A stretch of DNA of 12,093 bases from Paraglomus occultum (lineage: Eukaryota > Glomeromycota > Glomeromycetes > Paraglomerales > Paraglomeraceae). Shown here piece by piece: positions 1 to 6,835 of this stretch. Under the pieces are notes generated by a model. It searched no databases. It had not been told where the DNA came from and worked only from the letters and a program-made list of their open reading frames with translations. Position 1 is the stretch's first letter. Each line of letters starts with the position of its first letter. A program made the position numbers and the translations under genes. Where the stretch lies: NCBI GenBank assembly GCA_910592205.1, contig CAJVPJ010001122.1:1-12093 (forward strand). The letters run 5' to 3'.

Positions 1-128
1 AAAAGACTGCCATTGTTAGCATATTGCATAACAATCATGTACTCTTTTGTCTCTGGGTCTTGTGTCACTCCATAAATATGAATGAATGAACTATACTTAT
101 TGACTATGCACTTGGCATGATTTCTGAA

Positions 129-197
129 CTATTAAATAAATAATAAATAGAGTCAGCTTAAATATCACATTAATTAATACTACCAATCATTGCTTAC
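129..197 (-). other. Intron in kinase relic (69 nt, phase 0)
   Basis: The minus-strand donor GAG|GTAAGC lies at 198/197 and the acceptor TTTAATAG|TTC at 129/128. Splicing joins ELFISE to FRNHAKC in one frame, fusing the kinase alphaC region to the strand leading to the hinge. Both sites look functional, so this part of the gene is not visibly damaged. Confidence 0.8.
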
Positions 198-515
198 CTC
201 GGAAATAAATAATTCCGGCGTTCTATCAAAATTTTTAAACCGTTTAAGTACAACAGTTTCCTTATCTACCTCTAAATACTCTTTATACTTGGCAGTATAA
301 ACTGTTCCGTAACCACCAAATCCGATCTCTTTGAGTTCATAAAAGTCGCTATACTGAAAGTACTTTACATCTTCGTCATTTCGTATAAATGTGTCCAGTA
401 TTGCATATACGTCGTAATAGAAAACTAAATAATATTCCCCAGTAGATGGCTCCTGAGTGATTCCAATTATCCAAATATTATCGGGTGTTAATATCGTCGG
501 GTATTCTTCAGTTAA

Positions 516-614
516 CTATTTTGAATAAACGGAATACGACGTTATAGTTATAACACTGGTAAATTAAACGCATGATAGTACTTATCGATGGCATTGTTTA
601 CAGGTATAATTTAC
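516..614 (-). other. Intron in kinase relic (99 nt, phase 0)
   Basis: The donor CATCAG|GTAAAT is at 615/614 and the acceptor AAAATAG|TTAACT at 516/515. It joins QSLDFHQ to LTEEYPTILTPDNIW. The acceptor choice keeps the downstream 106-codon exon fully open. Confidence 0.7.
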
Positions 615-1047
615 CTGATGAAAATCAAGCGACTGATTGCTTTGTTCGTCAACTATTTTTTTGAGTGTTACGCGGGTCAATTCATTCCATTCTGCTACAT
701 GCGTGCATCCATGGCGTAATGGCGTCATCTCTTTCTTGTATGTTTGTTAATAGAGAATATTCTATCCATTGTATATACGCATCATATACGGTAGTTGTAT
801 TACTCCACGACTCTGTAATAAATGAATCCAATGGCTTGTCGCCAGTCGTCCAATCAAGAGGTCGTGGCGCTTTGCATTCATAACAGAACGCATTTATTCT
901 GGGTTCTAATTGATTCGTACATGCCAGACATAATCCATGCTCATTCAATGCTATTATAAGACAATACCTTTGTTCGCTTGCTTTGTATGTAAATCCGATG
1001 GTAACCCAAACATCCGTGGTAAGAATATCTGAATGCTTATTACATAA

Positions 1048-1117
1048 CTAGTGGATGGTAACGGTCAACAATTATTTAAACTATTCAATAAACATGACGC
1101 ATAAGTAAATAGTTTAC
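1048..1117 (-). other. Intron in kinase relic (70 nt, phase 0)
   Basis: The donor GTCAAG|GTAAAC is at 1118/1117 and the acceptor CCACTAG|TTATGT at 1048/1047. It joins IFYVK to LCNKHSDILTTDVWV, followed in the same frame by YCLIIALNEHGLCLAC. The exon from 1047 to 615 is 433 nt, one more than a multiple of three, although both ends are phase 0; this independently supports the frame break inside it. Confidence 0.65.
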
Positions 1118-1692
1118 CTTGACATAAAATATATCTTGTGCCTCATTTATCTCAAGTGGAGTCAATTTAACAGATACAAACGGATAAGTTGATGTTTGTG
1201 CGCTGTAAGTGAGTATGTTCTGGCAAACTCACTCACACGTGTTGGTGTACATTCTTCGTTACTCCCAAGACATATTAGCATTATCCTCGTTTTACTAACA
1301 TAAGGACTTATACAGAACGTCTGCTTGTGAATAGCGTACTAGACGTTGTCAATTTGAGTTGGCTCTATGTTGGCAATATCTGAACCAGAAATCCATTCAA
1401 GTCTTAAGTTTTCATCTTTACTTTCTAAGAGGCTTGAACCAAATCGTTAATTACTGGATTATGCATGCCTTCGATCCCTGGAACTAACGACATCGTGTGA
1501 ACAAAAAACTTTTCAAGTGAGAGAATGTTTGTGTTACATCGTACATTTACTGTGACCGGGTTACCGCAGCCTGGACATTGATAATGGTTACTATAGTGGA
1601 CGGCGTAATGGAAGTGGCTCGTCTTGCTACTGGGAGTTAGAATTTCGCATCTACAGCAATGCAAATTGCAAATATATCAGCAAACATGAGTA

Positions 1693-1775
1693 TAAGGTGT
1701 ATAGTTGGGAATCGTTTGTTAGACTTTCTGCGGTTTAGGTTCCACTTTGTTTGTCTTACAATCGATTGTATCAAA
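1693..1775 (+). repeat. Orphan copy of the array's 3'-flank module
   Basis: This stretch resembles the DNA just after P2 (about 4053-4135): GTGTATAGT then GGAA, a TTTCTG(C/G)G core, a CTTGTTTTGTTA/TTTGTTTGTCTTA element and ATCGATTG. It also carries the AGACTTTCTGCGGTTT core seen after P1 (2854-2880) and P3 (6477-6495). No array coding sequence precedes it; instead the 5' end of the kinase relic comes within about 15 nt. It looks like the 3' flank of a lost paralogue. Confidence 0.6.
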
Positions 1776-1924
1776 GACTACGTCTAATAAAATTAAAATG
1801 TTTGAAAAGTTCTTGAACATAAACGCATTTGTCGCTCATTGCATGTGTGTAATGTAAAACAAAATATTTAAGACTTTTTTGCTTCTACACAGAATAGCGA
1901 TAATAATAAGTAGATATTTCTGTA

Positions 1925-2190
1925 TTTACACAAACGTCATTGCCGATCATGTTACAACATGCAAAAAATGCAGAAACAATTGGAACGAGCATTGTCAATG
2001 CAACAATCGGATTGTGGTAGTTATTATAGTGAGATATTTAGTGTAGTAAAGTATTAGCGAAAGTCGGATTAGTTTTCCGACTTGCCAGTTAATGGTTTAT
2101 ATGTAACCATTTTATGTCTCCTTACTTGCTAAGCATTTTTTCATTGTCAATAGAAGAAACGAACACATACATTGCATAATAATAAACGCT
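1925..2190 (+). promoter_or_regulatory. Upstream module of P1 (class I)
   Basis: It starts with TTTACACAAACGTCAT (1925-1940), runs through a GTTACAACATGC segment and a TAGTGTAGTAAAGTATTAGC segment (about 2040-2060), then AAGCATTTTTTCATTGTCAA (2131-2150) and AATAAACGCT (2181-2190). The same blocks in the same order lie before P2 (3041, 3195, 3354, 3441) and in the orphan unit (4319, 4448, 4566, 4641). Retention of the order in three copies suggests duplicated promoter DNA; function is inferred. Confidence 0.6.
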
Positions 2191-2197
2191 GTTAAAT

Positions 2198-2215
2198 CTT
2201 TGAGCATAGTATAAA
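2198..2215 (+). promoter_or_regulatory. TATA-type core promoter of P1
   Basis: CTTTGAGCATAGTATAAA, with the TATA element AGTATAAA at 2208-2215, is 61 nt before the chosen ATG. The same string recurs exactly before P3 and with small changes before P2 and P4. It places transcription start downstream of the ATG at 2226, which favours the 2277 start. Confidence 0.7.
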
Positions 2216-2246
2216 GCATATATATATGTTTAATTTACACATTAAA

Positions 2247-2267
2247 CCATTATTTCTTACTCTGTCG
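2247..2267 (+). promoter_or_regulatory. Conserved pyrimidine-rich leader block, P1
   Basis: CCATTATTT followed by a pyrimidine run and CTCTGTCG or a close variant is found just before all five array start codons: here, 3583-3602, 5796-5819, 8467-8493 and 10793-10820. It could mark an initiator/start site or a 5' UTR element; the sequence alone does not decide. Confidence 0.55.
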
Positions 2268-2276
2268 TCTGGTAAT

Positions 2277-2780
2277 ATGACTTACGGCAACTCTCCGAAT
2301 CTACAAAATTCGACTGACGGTAAAAATTCTCCTATTAATCCACCATCCGACGACAAACCGAACACGGTCGTCGAGAATAATACTCTGGGGGTGGGAGTTC
2401 CTCCACCTCCAGCTACGGTTAGTATCAACGTGCCTCAACCATTACCAAAGCCTAGATATTGTCCCAAGGATTTTTGGCTTGCAACATTTTCAATAATGCT
2501 TGCTATAGCAGGCGGCGCAATGTGGAGAGTGTCAGAATCAAAATTTAACTCTTGTCTCGAAAATTGTGCAATCAAGTACTTTTCTTCTTCGGAAGACTAC
2601 TCAAACTGCTCTCATAGTTGTAAACTTTCATATGACGTACTCAAAGGTAGCGGCATTCTTTTATTGGTCAATGGAGCGGTCTTGCTACTAGTAGCTGGAT
2701 ACAAGAACATCCAGCGGCAGCAACGCCAAATGCAAATGCAAATACAAACGCAAATGAATCAAAGCAATCACAAAGTATGA
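2277..2780 (+). CDS. P1: two-TM twin-CX3C protein of unknown function
   Basis: The protein has 167 residues. The start at 2277 was chosen because MTYGNSPNLQNSTDG aligns with the MAYNNSPYLQNSTDG start of P3; an in-frame ATG at 2226 is only 10 nt after the TATA element. Residues 1-60 are Asn/Pro-rich with a PPPP run (42-45) and a shortened DDKPN (25-29) where other members have GPDGKPN. A juxtamembrane Cys62 precedes TM1 (about 66-83, AIAGGAMW core). The loop has C93-X3-C97, a 13-residue spacer and C111-X3-C115. TM2 is about 125-142. The tail 146-167 is Gln/Met/Arg-rich. Paired cysteines suggest a disulphide-bonded hairpin on the lumenal or outer side, with both termini cytosolic; this topology is inferred. 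P1 uniquely has Arg84 after the MW where other members have Gly. I do not recognise the family. Confidence 0.85.
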   Translation: MTYGNSPNLQNSTDGKNSPINPPSDDKPNTVVENNTLGVGVPPPPATVSINVPQPLPKPRYCPKDFWLATFSIMLAIAGGAMWRVSESKFNSCLENCAIKYFSSSEDYSNCSHSCKLSYDVLKGSGILLLVNGAVLLLVAGYKNIQRQQRQMQMQIQTQMNQSNHKV

Positions 2781-2853
2781 AATACGCAGTAGTGCAAACA
2801 ACAATATAACCTTTTCCTTTATAATTTGTTAGATTAAGGTCGTTTTTTTTTTT

Positions 2854-2886
2854 CAGACGTTTTGCGGTTTCTTTTTAATGTCGCTT
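2854..2886 (+). repeat. Conserved 3'-flank element after P1
   Basis: CAGACGTTTTGCGGTTTC and then TTTTTAATGTCGCTTGT match the P3 3' flank at 6477-6520 (CAGACTTTTGCGGTGT ... TTTTTGATGTCACTTGT). It lies 73 nt after both stop codons (2780 and 6404). Conserved spacing suggests a 3' UTR or mRNA 3'-end element, or simply the age of the duplication. No AATAAA was found close after P1. Confidence 0.5.
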
Positions 2887-3040
2887 GTAACCCAAAAGTG
2901 TGCTTGTAAAATTTTATAATTAAATTTTATAACCAAAGTTTTAATTCGAACGGTTTGTGGTTGCCCCATTCTCATGCAAGAAACAGAATAGTTGTATGAC
3001 ATTCTTTTTTTGTCTTTACAAATTAGGATAAGTGGAATAT

Positions 3041-3460
3041 TTTACACAAACGTCATACCGATTGTGTTACAATCGTACCAAGGGGCTGCTGATTTAACTA
3101 GCTGTTTTAAGCATGCAACAATTAGATTGTGGGATATAATTGATAGTATACATTGACTGGAATAGATGTTATATTAAAATTCTTGTCGTTAGTCTAGTGC
3201 GGTAAGGTATTAGCAATAATTACTTTCTTATCATACTAATAATAATTTAACGGGGGGTTATTTCATCGACTTGTCGACTGTCGGCATGTCATGTGTTCGA
3301 CTATTTTGCCAACCATGGTTGCAAATTTACACCATTCCATTGTCAAACAAGCCAAACATTTTTTTTTCATTGCCAAAAAAAGAAGGACGCATAGATTGCA
3401 TATACCATAAAAATGCATCGAATACGAATATATTGTATAGTAACAAACGTTCTTTAATCT
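3041..3460 (+). promoter_or_regulatory. Upstream module of P2 (class I)
   Basis: This is a second copy of the P1 upstream module. TTTACACAAACGTCAT is at 3041-3056, followed by a GTGTTACAATCG segment, a GTTAGTCTAGTGCGGTAAGG segment near 3188, AAACATT...TTCATTGCCA (3354-3375) and TAACAAACGTTCTTTAATCT (3441-3460). The blocks are further apart than before P1, showing that the copies have diverged by indels. Nothing in it reads as coding. Confidence 0.6.
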
Positions 3461-3487
3461 TGTTACTGGTACTTTATTACCAGCAAA

Positions 3488-3505
3488 TTTGAAGATAGTA
3501 TAAAA
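3488..3505 (+). promoter_or_regulatory. TATA-type core promoter of P2
   Basis: TTTGAAGATAGTATAAAA is the P2 version of the shared core element, 107 nt before the ATG. The leader block at 3583-3602 (ATTATTTCTTCCTTTGCCG) follows it and ends 10 nt before the start codon. Confidence 0.65.
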
Positions 3506-3612
3506 CATATGGAATTTGTTTTTTCCCTGGTTATTTGCAATCGACAACTGGCAGTAGAAATCCAATTTACTGCTCTTTGAAAAATTATTTCTTCCTTTGC
3601 CGTCAGTGAAAT

Positions 3613-4035
3613 ATGGCACACAACAACTCCTCCGATTTACAAAACTCGACCGATGGTAGCAATCCTCCTATTAACCCACCTTCCAACAACACTACAATGC
3701 ACCCCGTCGGTCCGGATGGCAAGCCGAACGCGGTTGCCGAGAATAATACTACTCCGAAGGTTGTCAATAATCCTCCAGCCACACTTCCCACCACCAGTGC
3801 GCCTTCACAGCTACCACAGCTTGAGAATCACAACAAGGAGTTTTACTTTGCATTATTTGCATTACTGGTTGCGATAGTGGGTGGCGTAATGTGGGGAGTG
3901 GTAAAATATCCATTAATAGGAGCTATTTTATTGGCTATCGGAGTGTTCTTGCTACTGGGTGTTGGATTGTTTACGTTCTATAAAATTCGGCAGCAAAACT
4001 ACCGATTGCAACTGCAACTCTATCAGCAAGTGTAA
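3613..4035 (+). CDS. P2: cysteine-free short paralogue of the two-TM array family
   Basis: The protein has 140 residues. MAHNNSSDLQNSTDGSNPP and the GPDGKPN motif (33-39) match P3 closely. TM1 is about 77-97 (FYFALFALLVAIVGGVMWGV). Directly after it, KYP leads into TM2 (about 100-123). The roughly 35-residue CX3C loop present in P1 and P3-P5 is missing. The juxtamembrane Cys/Cys-Cys is also absent (ENHNKEF instead of GCCPKEF), so the protein has no cysteine at all. The tail is short (IRQQNYRLQLQLYQQV). The frame is intact and the promoter modules are kept, so this looks like a viable hairpin variant, not a pseudogene. Possible roles are a non-disulphide-bonded partner or a dominant variant in mixed oligomers; both are speculation. 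Confidence 0.82.
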   Translation: MAHNNSSDLQNSTDGSNPPINPPSNNTTMHPVGPDGKPNAVAENNTTPKVVNNPPATLPTTSAPSQLPQLENHNKEFYFALFALLVAIVGGVMWGVVKYPLIGAILLAIGVFLLLGVGLFTFYKIRQQNYRLQLQLYQQV

Positions 4036-4052
4036 ATGCAGTAGATACAACT

Positions 4053-4135
4053 ATAGAGTGTATAGTAGGAAGACATTTTGTTGTTCAGGGTTTCTGGGTG
4101 TTACTTGTTTTGTTATGCAACATAATATCGATTGT
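4053..4135 (+). repeat. 3'-flank module after P2
   Basis: GTGTATAGTAGGAAGACATT, then a TTTCTGGG core, ACTTGTTTTGTTA and ATATCGATTG. It matches the orphan copy at 1693-1775. Further on, AAAAGTTTTAATCCGAATG near 4231 matches AAAGTTTTAATTCGAACGG near 2935 after P1, so the tandem unit carries its 3' flank along with the gene. No polyadenylation signal is evident. Confidence 0.5.
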
Positions 4136-4318
4136 GAGAATATGAATAATAGTGTTTATATGTTACCTAAAATTGCTGGTCTGACAATGAGTATTGAGTT
4201 TTACGTAACATTCAAATTGACTAGATACTCAAAAGTTTTAATCCGAATGCTTTGCGGCTGATCGAGTGTGTATGTAAAACTAACCTTTTTAGAACATACT
4301 GTAGTACTTGATTTCGAT

Positions 4319-4660
4319 ATTACACAAACGTTTATTGTTATAACGTACAAGAATCGCAACAAACATCAGTAAGAAGCTTTTTCTAAGTATATAGTGGGTA
4401 TGTAATTAATAACATAATTGGTTAGCACGGATATTATTGTAATATTGGTTTAGTGTGGCAAAAAAAATTAACAATAATTATGTTTTGCATTTACTTGTCT
4501 ATAATGCTGACGGGGATTTATATTTCTGTGCTGACATCAAACATTTTACACATAAACCTTACGCCAAGCATTTTATTCATTGTCAGAAAAAGGAATAAAA
4601 TATGCATGTGTCGAATAATAATGGATTATATATATATAGCAATAAACGTTTTTAGTCTTT
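4319..4660 (+). repeat. Orphan class I upstream module without a gene
   Basis: A third copy of the P1/P2 upstream DNA: TTACACAAACG at 4320, GGTTTAGTGTGGCAA near 4446, AAGCATTTTATTCATTGTCA (4566-4585) and AATAAACGTTTTTAGTCTTT (4641-4660). Where P1 has the TATA element directly afterwards, this copy reads TTTCTAACAACTTTTTTGAA and lacks AGTATAAA. No array coding sequence follows. The recognisable similarity ends at the core promoter. Confidence 0.6.
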
Positions 4661-5575
4661 GTTTCTAACAACTTTTTTGAACACACACTTTTTTACGCAA
4701 CATAAAGGCAAGTTATTTTTTGTCACAGTTAGAAAATTAAAAGTTTAACAATAAGTTTTATGGTTTTCAAAAGTCCAATATTTAATCAAAGAGCTCTCAC
4801 AAATATTTTGAATGTAAAAATATATATATTATTTACTCAAATCATGTGGTTACACATTATAATAGCCATTGCTGTATTGTATGCCATTGATGTATCTTAT
4901 TTGGTTAGCATTTATGCATTAAAGTCCTACTTCTTTATTTTATGTTAAAATAAAATAAATTTTCAATAGTATTTGAATATTGTAATAGAGAAAAAAAACG
5001 CATAATGACAGCTTATTATTCTTTCATAACAGCCTGTTATCTGTGCCAAATTTATACAATGTTGATAAGCAAAACTTATTTATTTGGACTTTTTAATAAT
5101 TACTTTAATAATTTTTTGGCACTACAATAAAACAACAATTTTGCAATCAATATAATAAATATTACGCTGACAATTACCGTTTATCTTTGACTTGTTGAGA
5201 CATATAATATATTACTGAAAACGTATTAATGTAAACGAGTTTGTTAAACTAATTATTTGAACAAAATAAACAGTAAATTAGTCACTTGCTAATTCGTGGA
5301 AAAGCTATGCCTGCCGCTTGGATAAACACCGAGAATTGAGTGCACAGCAAGAACTTTAATTAAACCGTCAATATTTGTAATGCTCAAATAACTCTAATGT
5401 GGTTACATTGTACATTAAAAAATCCTTTATTAATACACAACAGAGTTTACCTCAACAAATATTTTCACAGTAAGTTCAAGAACTAGTCTCTTCGACTCTT
5501 GGTTTGACTTGCCCGCTGTTTGTTGATAACGGTAACTCTTTTCTCTTGAAACAAGATATTTACATGAATGTCAGC
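4661..5575 (+). other. Gene-free interval before P3
   Basis: AT-rich, with no convincing coding frame. Parts are diverged copies of the P3-P4 and P4-P5 intervals: a 27-nt segment at 4883-4909 differs at two positions from 9672-9698, and GCCGCTTGG with a following GAGAATTGAG (about 5313-5340) matches GCCGCTTGG ... GAGAATCGAG near 9950-9980. I see no RNA gene or mobile element. Confidence 0.5.
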
Positions 5576-5659
5576 TTTACAAATTTAGTACCCATTGAAC
5601 AACTTTGGGTAGAAAAAAAAAAACTATTTTTAGCCGTACAATATTTCTGATAATCTCGC
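5576..5659 (+). promoter_or_regulatory. Upstream module of P3 (class II)
   Basis: AATGTCAGCTTTACAAATTT begins the module (TTTACAAATTTAGT at 5576-5589); the same block lies before P4 (8018-8031) and P5 (10591-10604). At 5625-5659, TATTTTTAGCCGTACAATA and TTTCTGATAATCTCG match 8118-8150 before P4 almost base for base. Conserved order before three genes suggests regulatory content; binding factors are unknown. Confidence 0.55.
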
Positions 5660-5691
5660 ATTATTATGAAGTGCAACCTATTGTCAGCAAA

Positions 5692-5709
5692 CTTTGAGCA
5701 TAGTATAAA
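5692..5709 (+). promoter_or_regulatory. TATA-type core promoter of P3
   Basis: CTTTGAGCATAGTATAAA is identical over 18 nt to the P1 element and is preceded by TTGTCAGCAAA as in P4 (TTGTTCGCAAA) and P5 (TTGTCGGCAAA). It lies 119 nt before the ATG. The leader block at 5796-5819 ends 9 nt before the start codon. Confidence 0.72.
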
Positions 5710-5828
5710 AACATACAAAAATTTTTTTGCTGACATCATTTGCACGACAAACTAGTATATACAATCAAATTTACTCATCGTAAAAAAAAAACAAACCATT
5801 ATTTTTTTTTTCTCTGTCGTTTGTGAAT

Positions 5829-6404
5829 ATGGCATACAACAACTCTCCGTATCTGCAAAACTCGACTGATGGGAGAAATCCTCCTATTAATCCGTTTCCC
5901 AACAATACGACAATGCACGCCGTTGGTCCAGATGGCAAGCCAAACACGGTCGCCGAGAATAATACTCCGGTGGTTGGAGTCCCCATGATGGCTTTCAATA
6001 ACCCTCCAGCCACGATTGTTACTAATGCGTATCCTCCACCATCACAGCCTGGCCCTGGGTGTTGCCCCAAAGAGTTCTTGTTTGCAACATTCGGGATGCT
6101 ACTCGCTATAGCTGGCGGAGTAATGTGGGGAGTGTCAAAATCAACATATACCTCTTGTCTGGAAAATTGCATAATTAACTTTCTCACCGTTTCGGATAGC
6201 TGTCCTGATGATTGCAAAAGTTCGTATGATGCGCTCAGAACTAGTGGCATCGCTATATTGATCTTTGGTGGAGTCCTGTTGATGGTGGCTGGAGTTTACA
6301 TATACAATAACGCCCAGCAGCGACAACAACAACTGCAAACGCAAATGTATCAGCAGCATCAAATGCAAATGAATCAACTACAGATGCTTCAAACACATGT
6401 ATAA
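5829..6404 (+). CDS. P3: two-TM twin-CX3C protein, best-preserved array member
   Basis: The protein has 191 residues from ATG 5829; an upstream in-frame GTG at 5823 is not a plausible eukaryotic start, and GATATGGCATAC-like starts are shared with P4 and P5. Asn/Pro-rich N-terminus with GPDGKPN (33-39) and FNNPPAT (56-62). A Cys-Cys pair (78-79) precedes TM1 (about 83-102, LLAIAGGVMWGV). The loop has C110-X3-C114, a 10-residue spacer and C125-X3-C129. TM2 is about 138-159. The tail (160-191) is Gln/Met-rich with only scattered basic residues. The Cys-Cys before TM1 could be S-acylated, as in other membrane proteins with such pairs, but this is inference. The overall plan (proline-rich N-terminus, CC, two helices) is loosely like dispanin-type proteins; no sequence signature of that family is seen. 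Confidence 0.9.
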   Translation: MAYNNSPYLQNSTDGRNPPINPFPNNTTMHAVGPDGKPNTVAENNTPVVGVPMMAFNNPPATIVTNAYPPPSQPGPGCCPKEFLFATFGMLLAIAGGVMWGVSKSTYTSCLENCIINFLTVSDSCPDDCKSSYDALRTSGIAILIFGGVLLMVAGVYIYNNAQQRQQQLQTQMYQQHQMQMNQLQMLQTHV

Positions 6405-6476
6405 ACATATGTACTGGTGTGATATGTAACATCTTGCATTATAGTTTGTTAAAAGGTGATCGAGACTGTTCTTTTC

Positions 6477-6520
6477 CAGACTTTTGCGGTGTAAATTCTC
6501 TTTCTTTTTGATGTCACTTG
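6477..6520 (+). repeat. Conserved 3'-flank element after P3
   Basis: CAGACTTTTGCGGTGT, then TTTCTTTTTGATGTCACTTG. It is the counterpart of the element at 2854-2886 after P1, at the same distance (73 nt) from the stop codon, with an insertion in the middle. Confidence 0.5.
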
Positions 6521-6557
6521 TCTTGTCATACAATATAACATTAATTATTAACATATA

Positions 6558-6563
6558 AATAAA
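6558..6563 (+). terminator. Polyadenylation signal candidate for P3
   Basis: AATAAA lies about 154 nt after the P3 stop, in an A-rich context, at a distance like those after P4 (9188) and P5 (11636). Confidence 0.4.
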
Positions 6564-6653
6564 AAATAATTCTTATACGATACAAGACTGTTGCGTCTGA
6601 GAAATGATAAAGTTTTACATAGCATCAAAACTGGTAACCGGCTCGCATTTTTC

Positions 6654-6835
6654 ACTTTTCTCTGTCTTCTCGCTGGTAATAATGTCGAACGTCATTTGCA
6701 CAACAAGATGCAATATGCAAGAACACAAAAACGATGATAACAAGTTTCACCAGATTGTAGTCATATAATCAATTGATGGCCCAGCAAATTGCCATAGTGA
6801 GTTTCTCCGTTAGGCTAGTGAAATAGTCGTATGTT
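6654..6835 (+). repeat. Orphan leader plus upstream-module fragment after P3
   Basis: TTCTCTGTCTTCTCGCTGGT followed by AATAATG (about 6658-6684) resembles the P1 leader TCTGTCGTCTGGTAATATG. Directly afterwards AACGTCATTTGCACAACAAG and ATGCAATATGCAAGAACA resemble the class I start (1934-1970), and CGTTAGGCTAGTGAAATAG (about 6807-6825) resembles CGTTAGTCTAGTGCGGTAAG at 3187. The short frame after the ATG does not match array proteins. It looks like a rearranged remnant of another array unit. Confidence 0.45.

Larger units (their letters stand above)
1..1676 (-). pseudogene. Broken zinc-ribbon + tandem kinase-like gene (3' end beyond the window)
   Basis: Read 5'->3' on the minus strand. Segment 1676-1428 encodes a two-pair Cys zinc ribbon (CCRC ... 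CPGC). A frame change near 1430 leads into a frame reading SLLESKDENLRLEW, which meets an in-frame TAG at 1339-1341 and then continues (CLGSNEECTPTRVSEF) to about 1175, where the frame changes again to KLTPLEINEAQDIFYVK. The exon 1047-615 carries a second zinc ribbon (CLAC ... CYEC), then YIQWIEYSLLTNIQE, a frame break near 728-738, and a VTLKKIVDEQ stretch resembling a kinase beta3 strand. Exon 515-198 (106 codons, open) ends the first lobe (WIIGITQEPSTGEYYLVFYY) and starts a second kinase domain: glycine loop IGFGGYGTVY (326-297), VVLK lysine, alphaC Glu. Exon 128-1 continues with YMIVMQYANNGSL, the gatekeeper/hinge. Exon-intron boundaries are phase 0. The multi-lobed kinase style is known to me from Glomeromycotina expansions; the catalytic loop lies outside the window. 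The breaks argue for a pseudogene, though assembly indels cannot be excluded. Confidence 0.8.

Noticed and set aside
665-883. Plus-strand frame across the kinase relic
   Set aside because: It is antisense to the zinc-ribbon exon, which reads clearly as protein on the minus strand.
682-948. Stand-alone minus-strand gene beginning at a TTG
   Set aside because: The frame continues upstream through YCLIIA... to the acceptor at 1047 and is broken downstream near 733. It is one exon of the kinase relic, not a separate gene.
2226-2276. In-frame upstream ATG extending P1 by 17 residues
   Set aside because: It lies 10 nt after the TATA element, probably before the transcription start, and the extra residues have no counterpart in P2-P5.
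3959-4261. 100-codon plus-strand frame overlapping the P2 end
   Set aside because: Out of frame with P2, starts inside its TM2 codons and runs into the 3' flank repeat; no equivalent exists in the other paralogues.
4760-4948. 62-codon hydrophobic plus-strand frame
   Set aside because: The same DNA recurs in the P4-P5 gap (9672-9698), where the surrounding frame is not open. Composition is that of AT-rich non-coding DNA.
5771-6250. Long minus-strand open frame (159 codons) opposite P3
   Set aside because: Similar antisense frames lie opposite P2 (3603-3794), P4 (8381-8791) and P5 (10930-11199) because the sense genes are homologous and their codon use avoids stops in that frame. The P4 version reads through the microsatellite as a Leu/Val run. 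No promoter or start context supports them.
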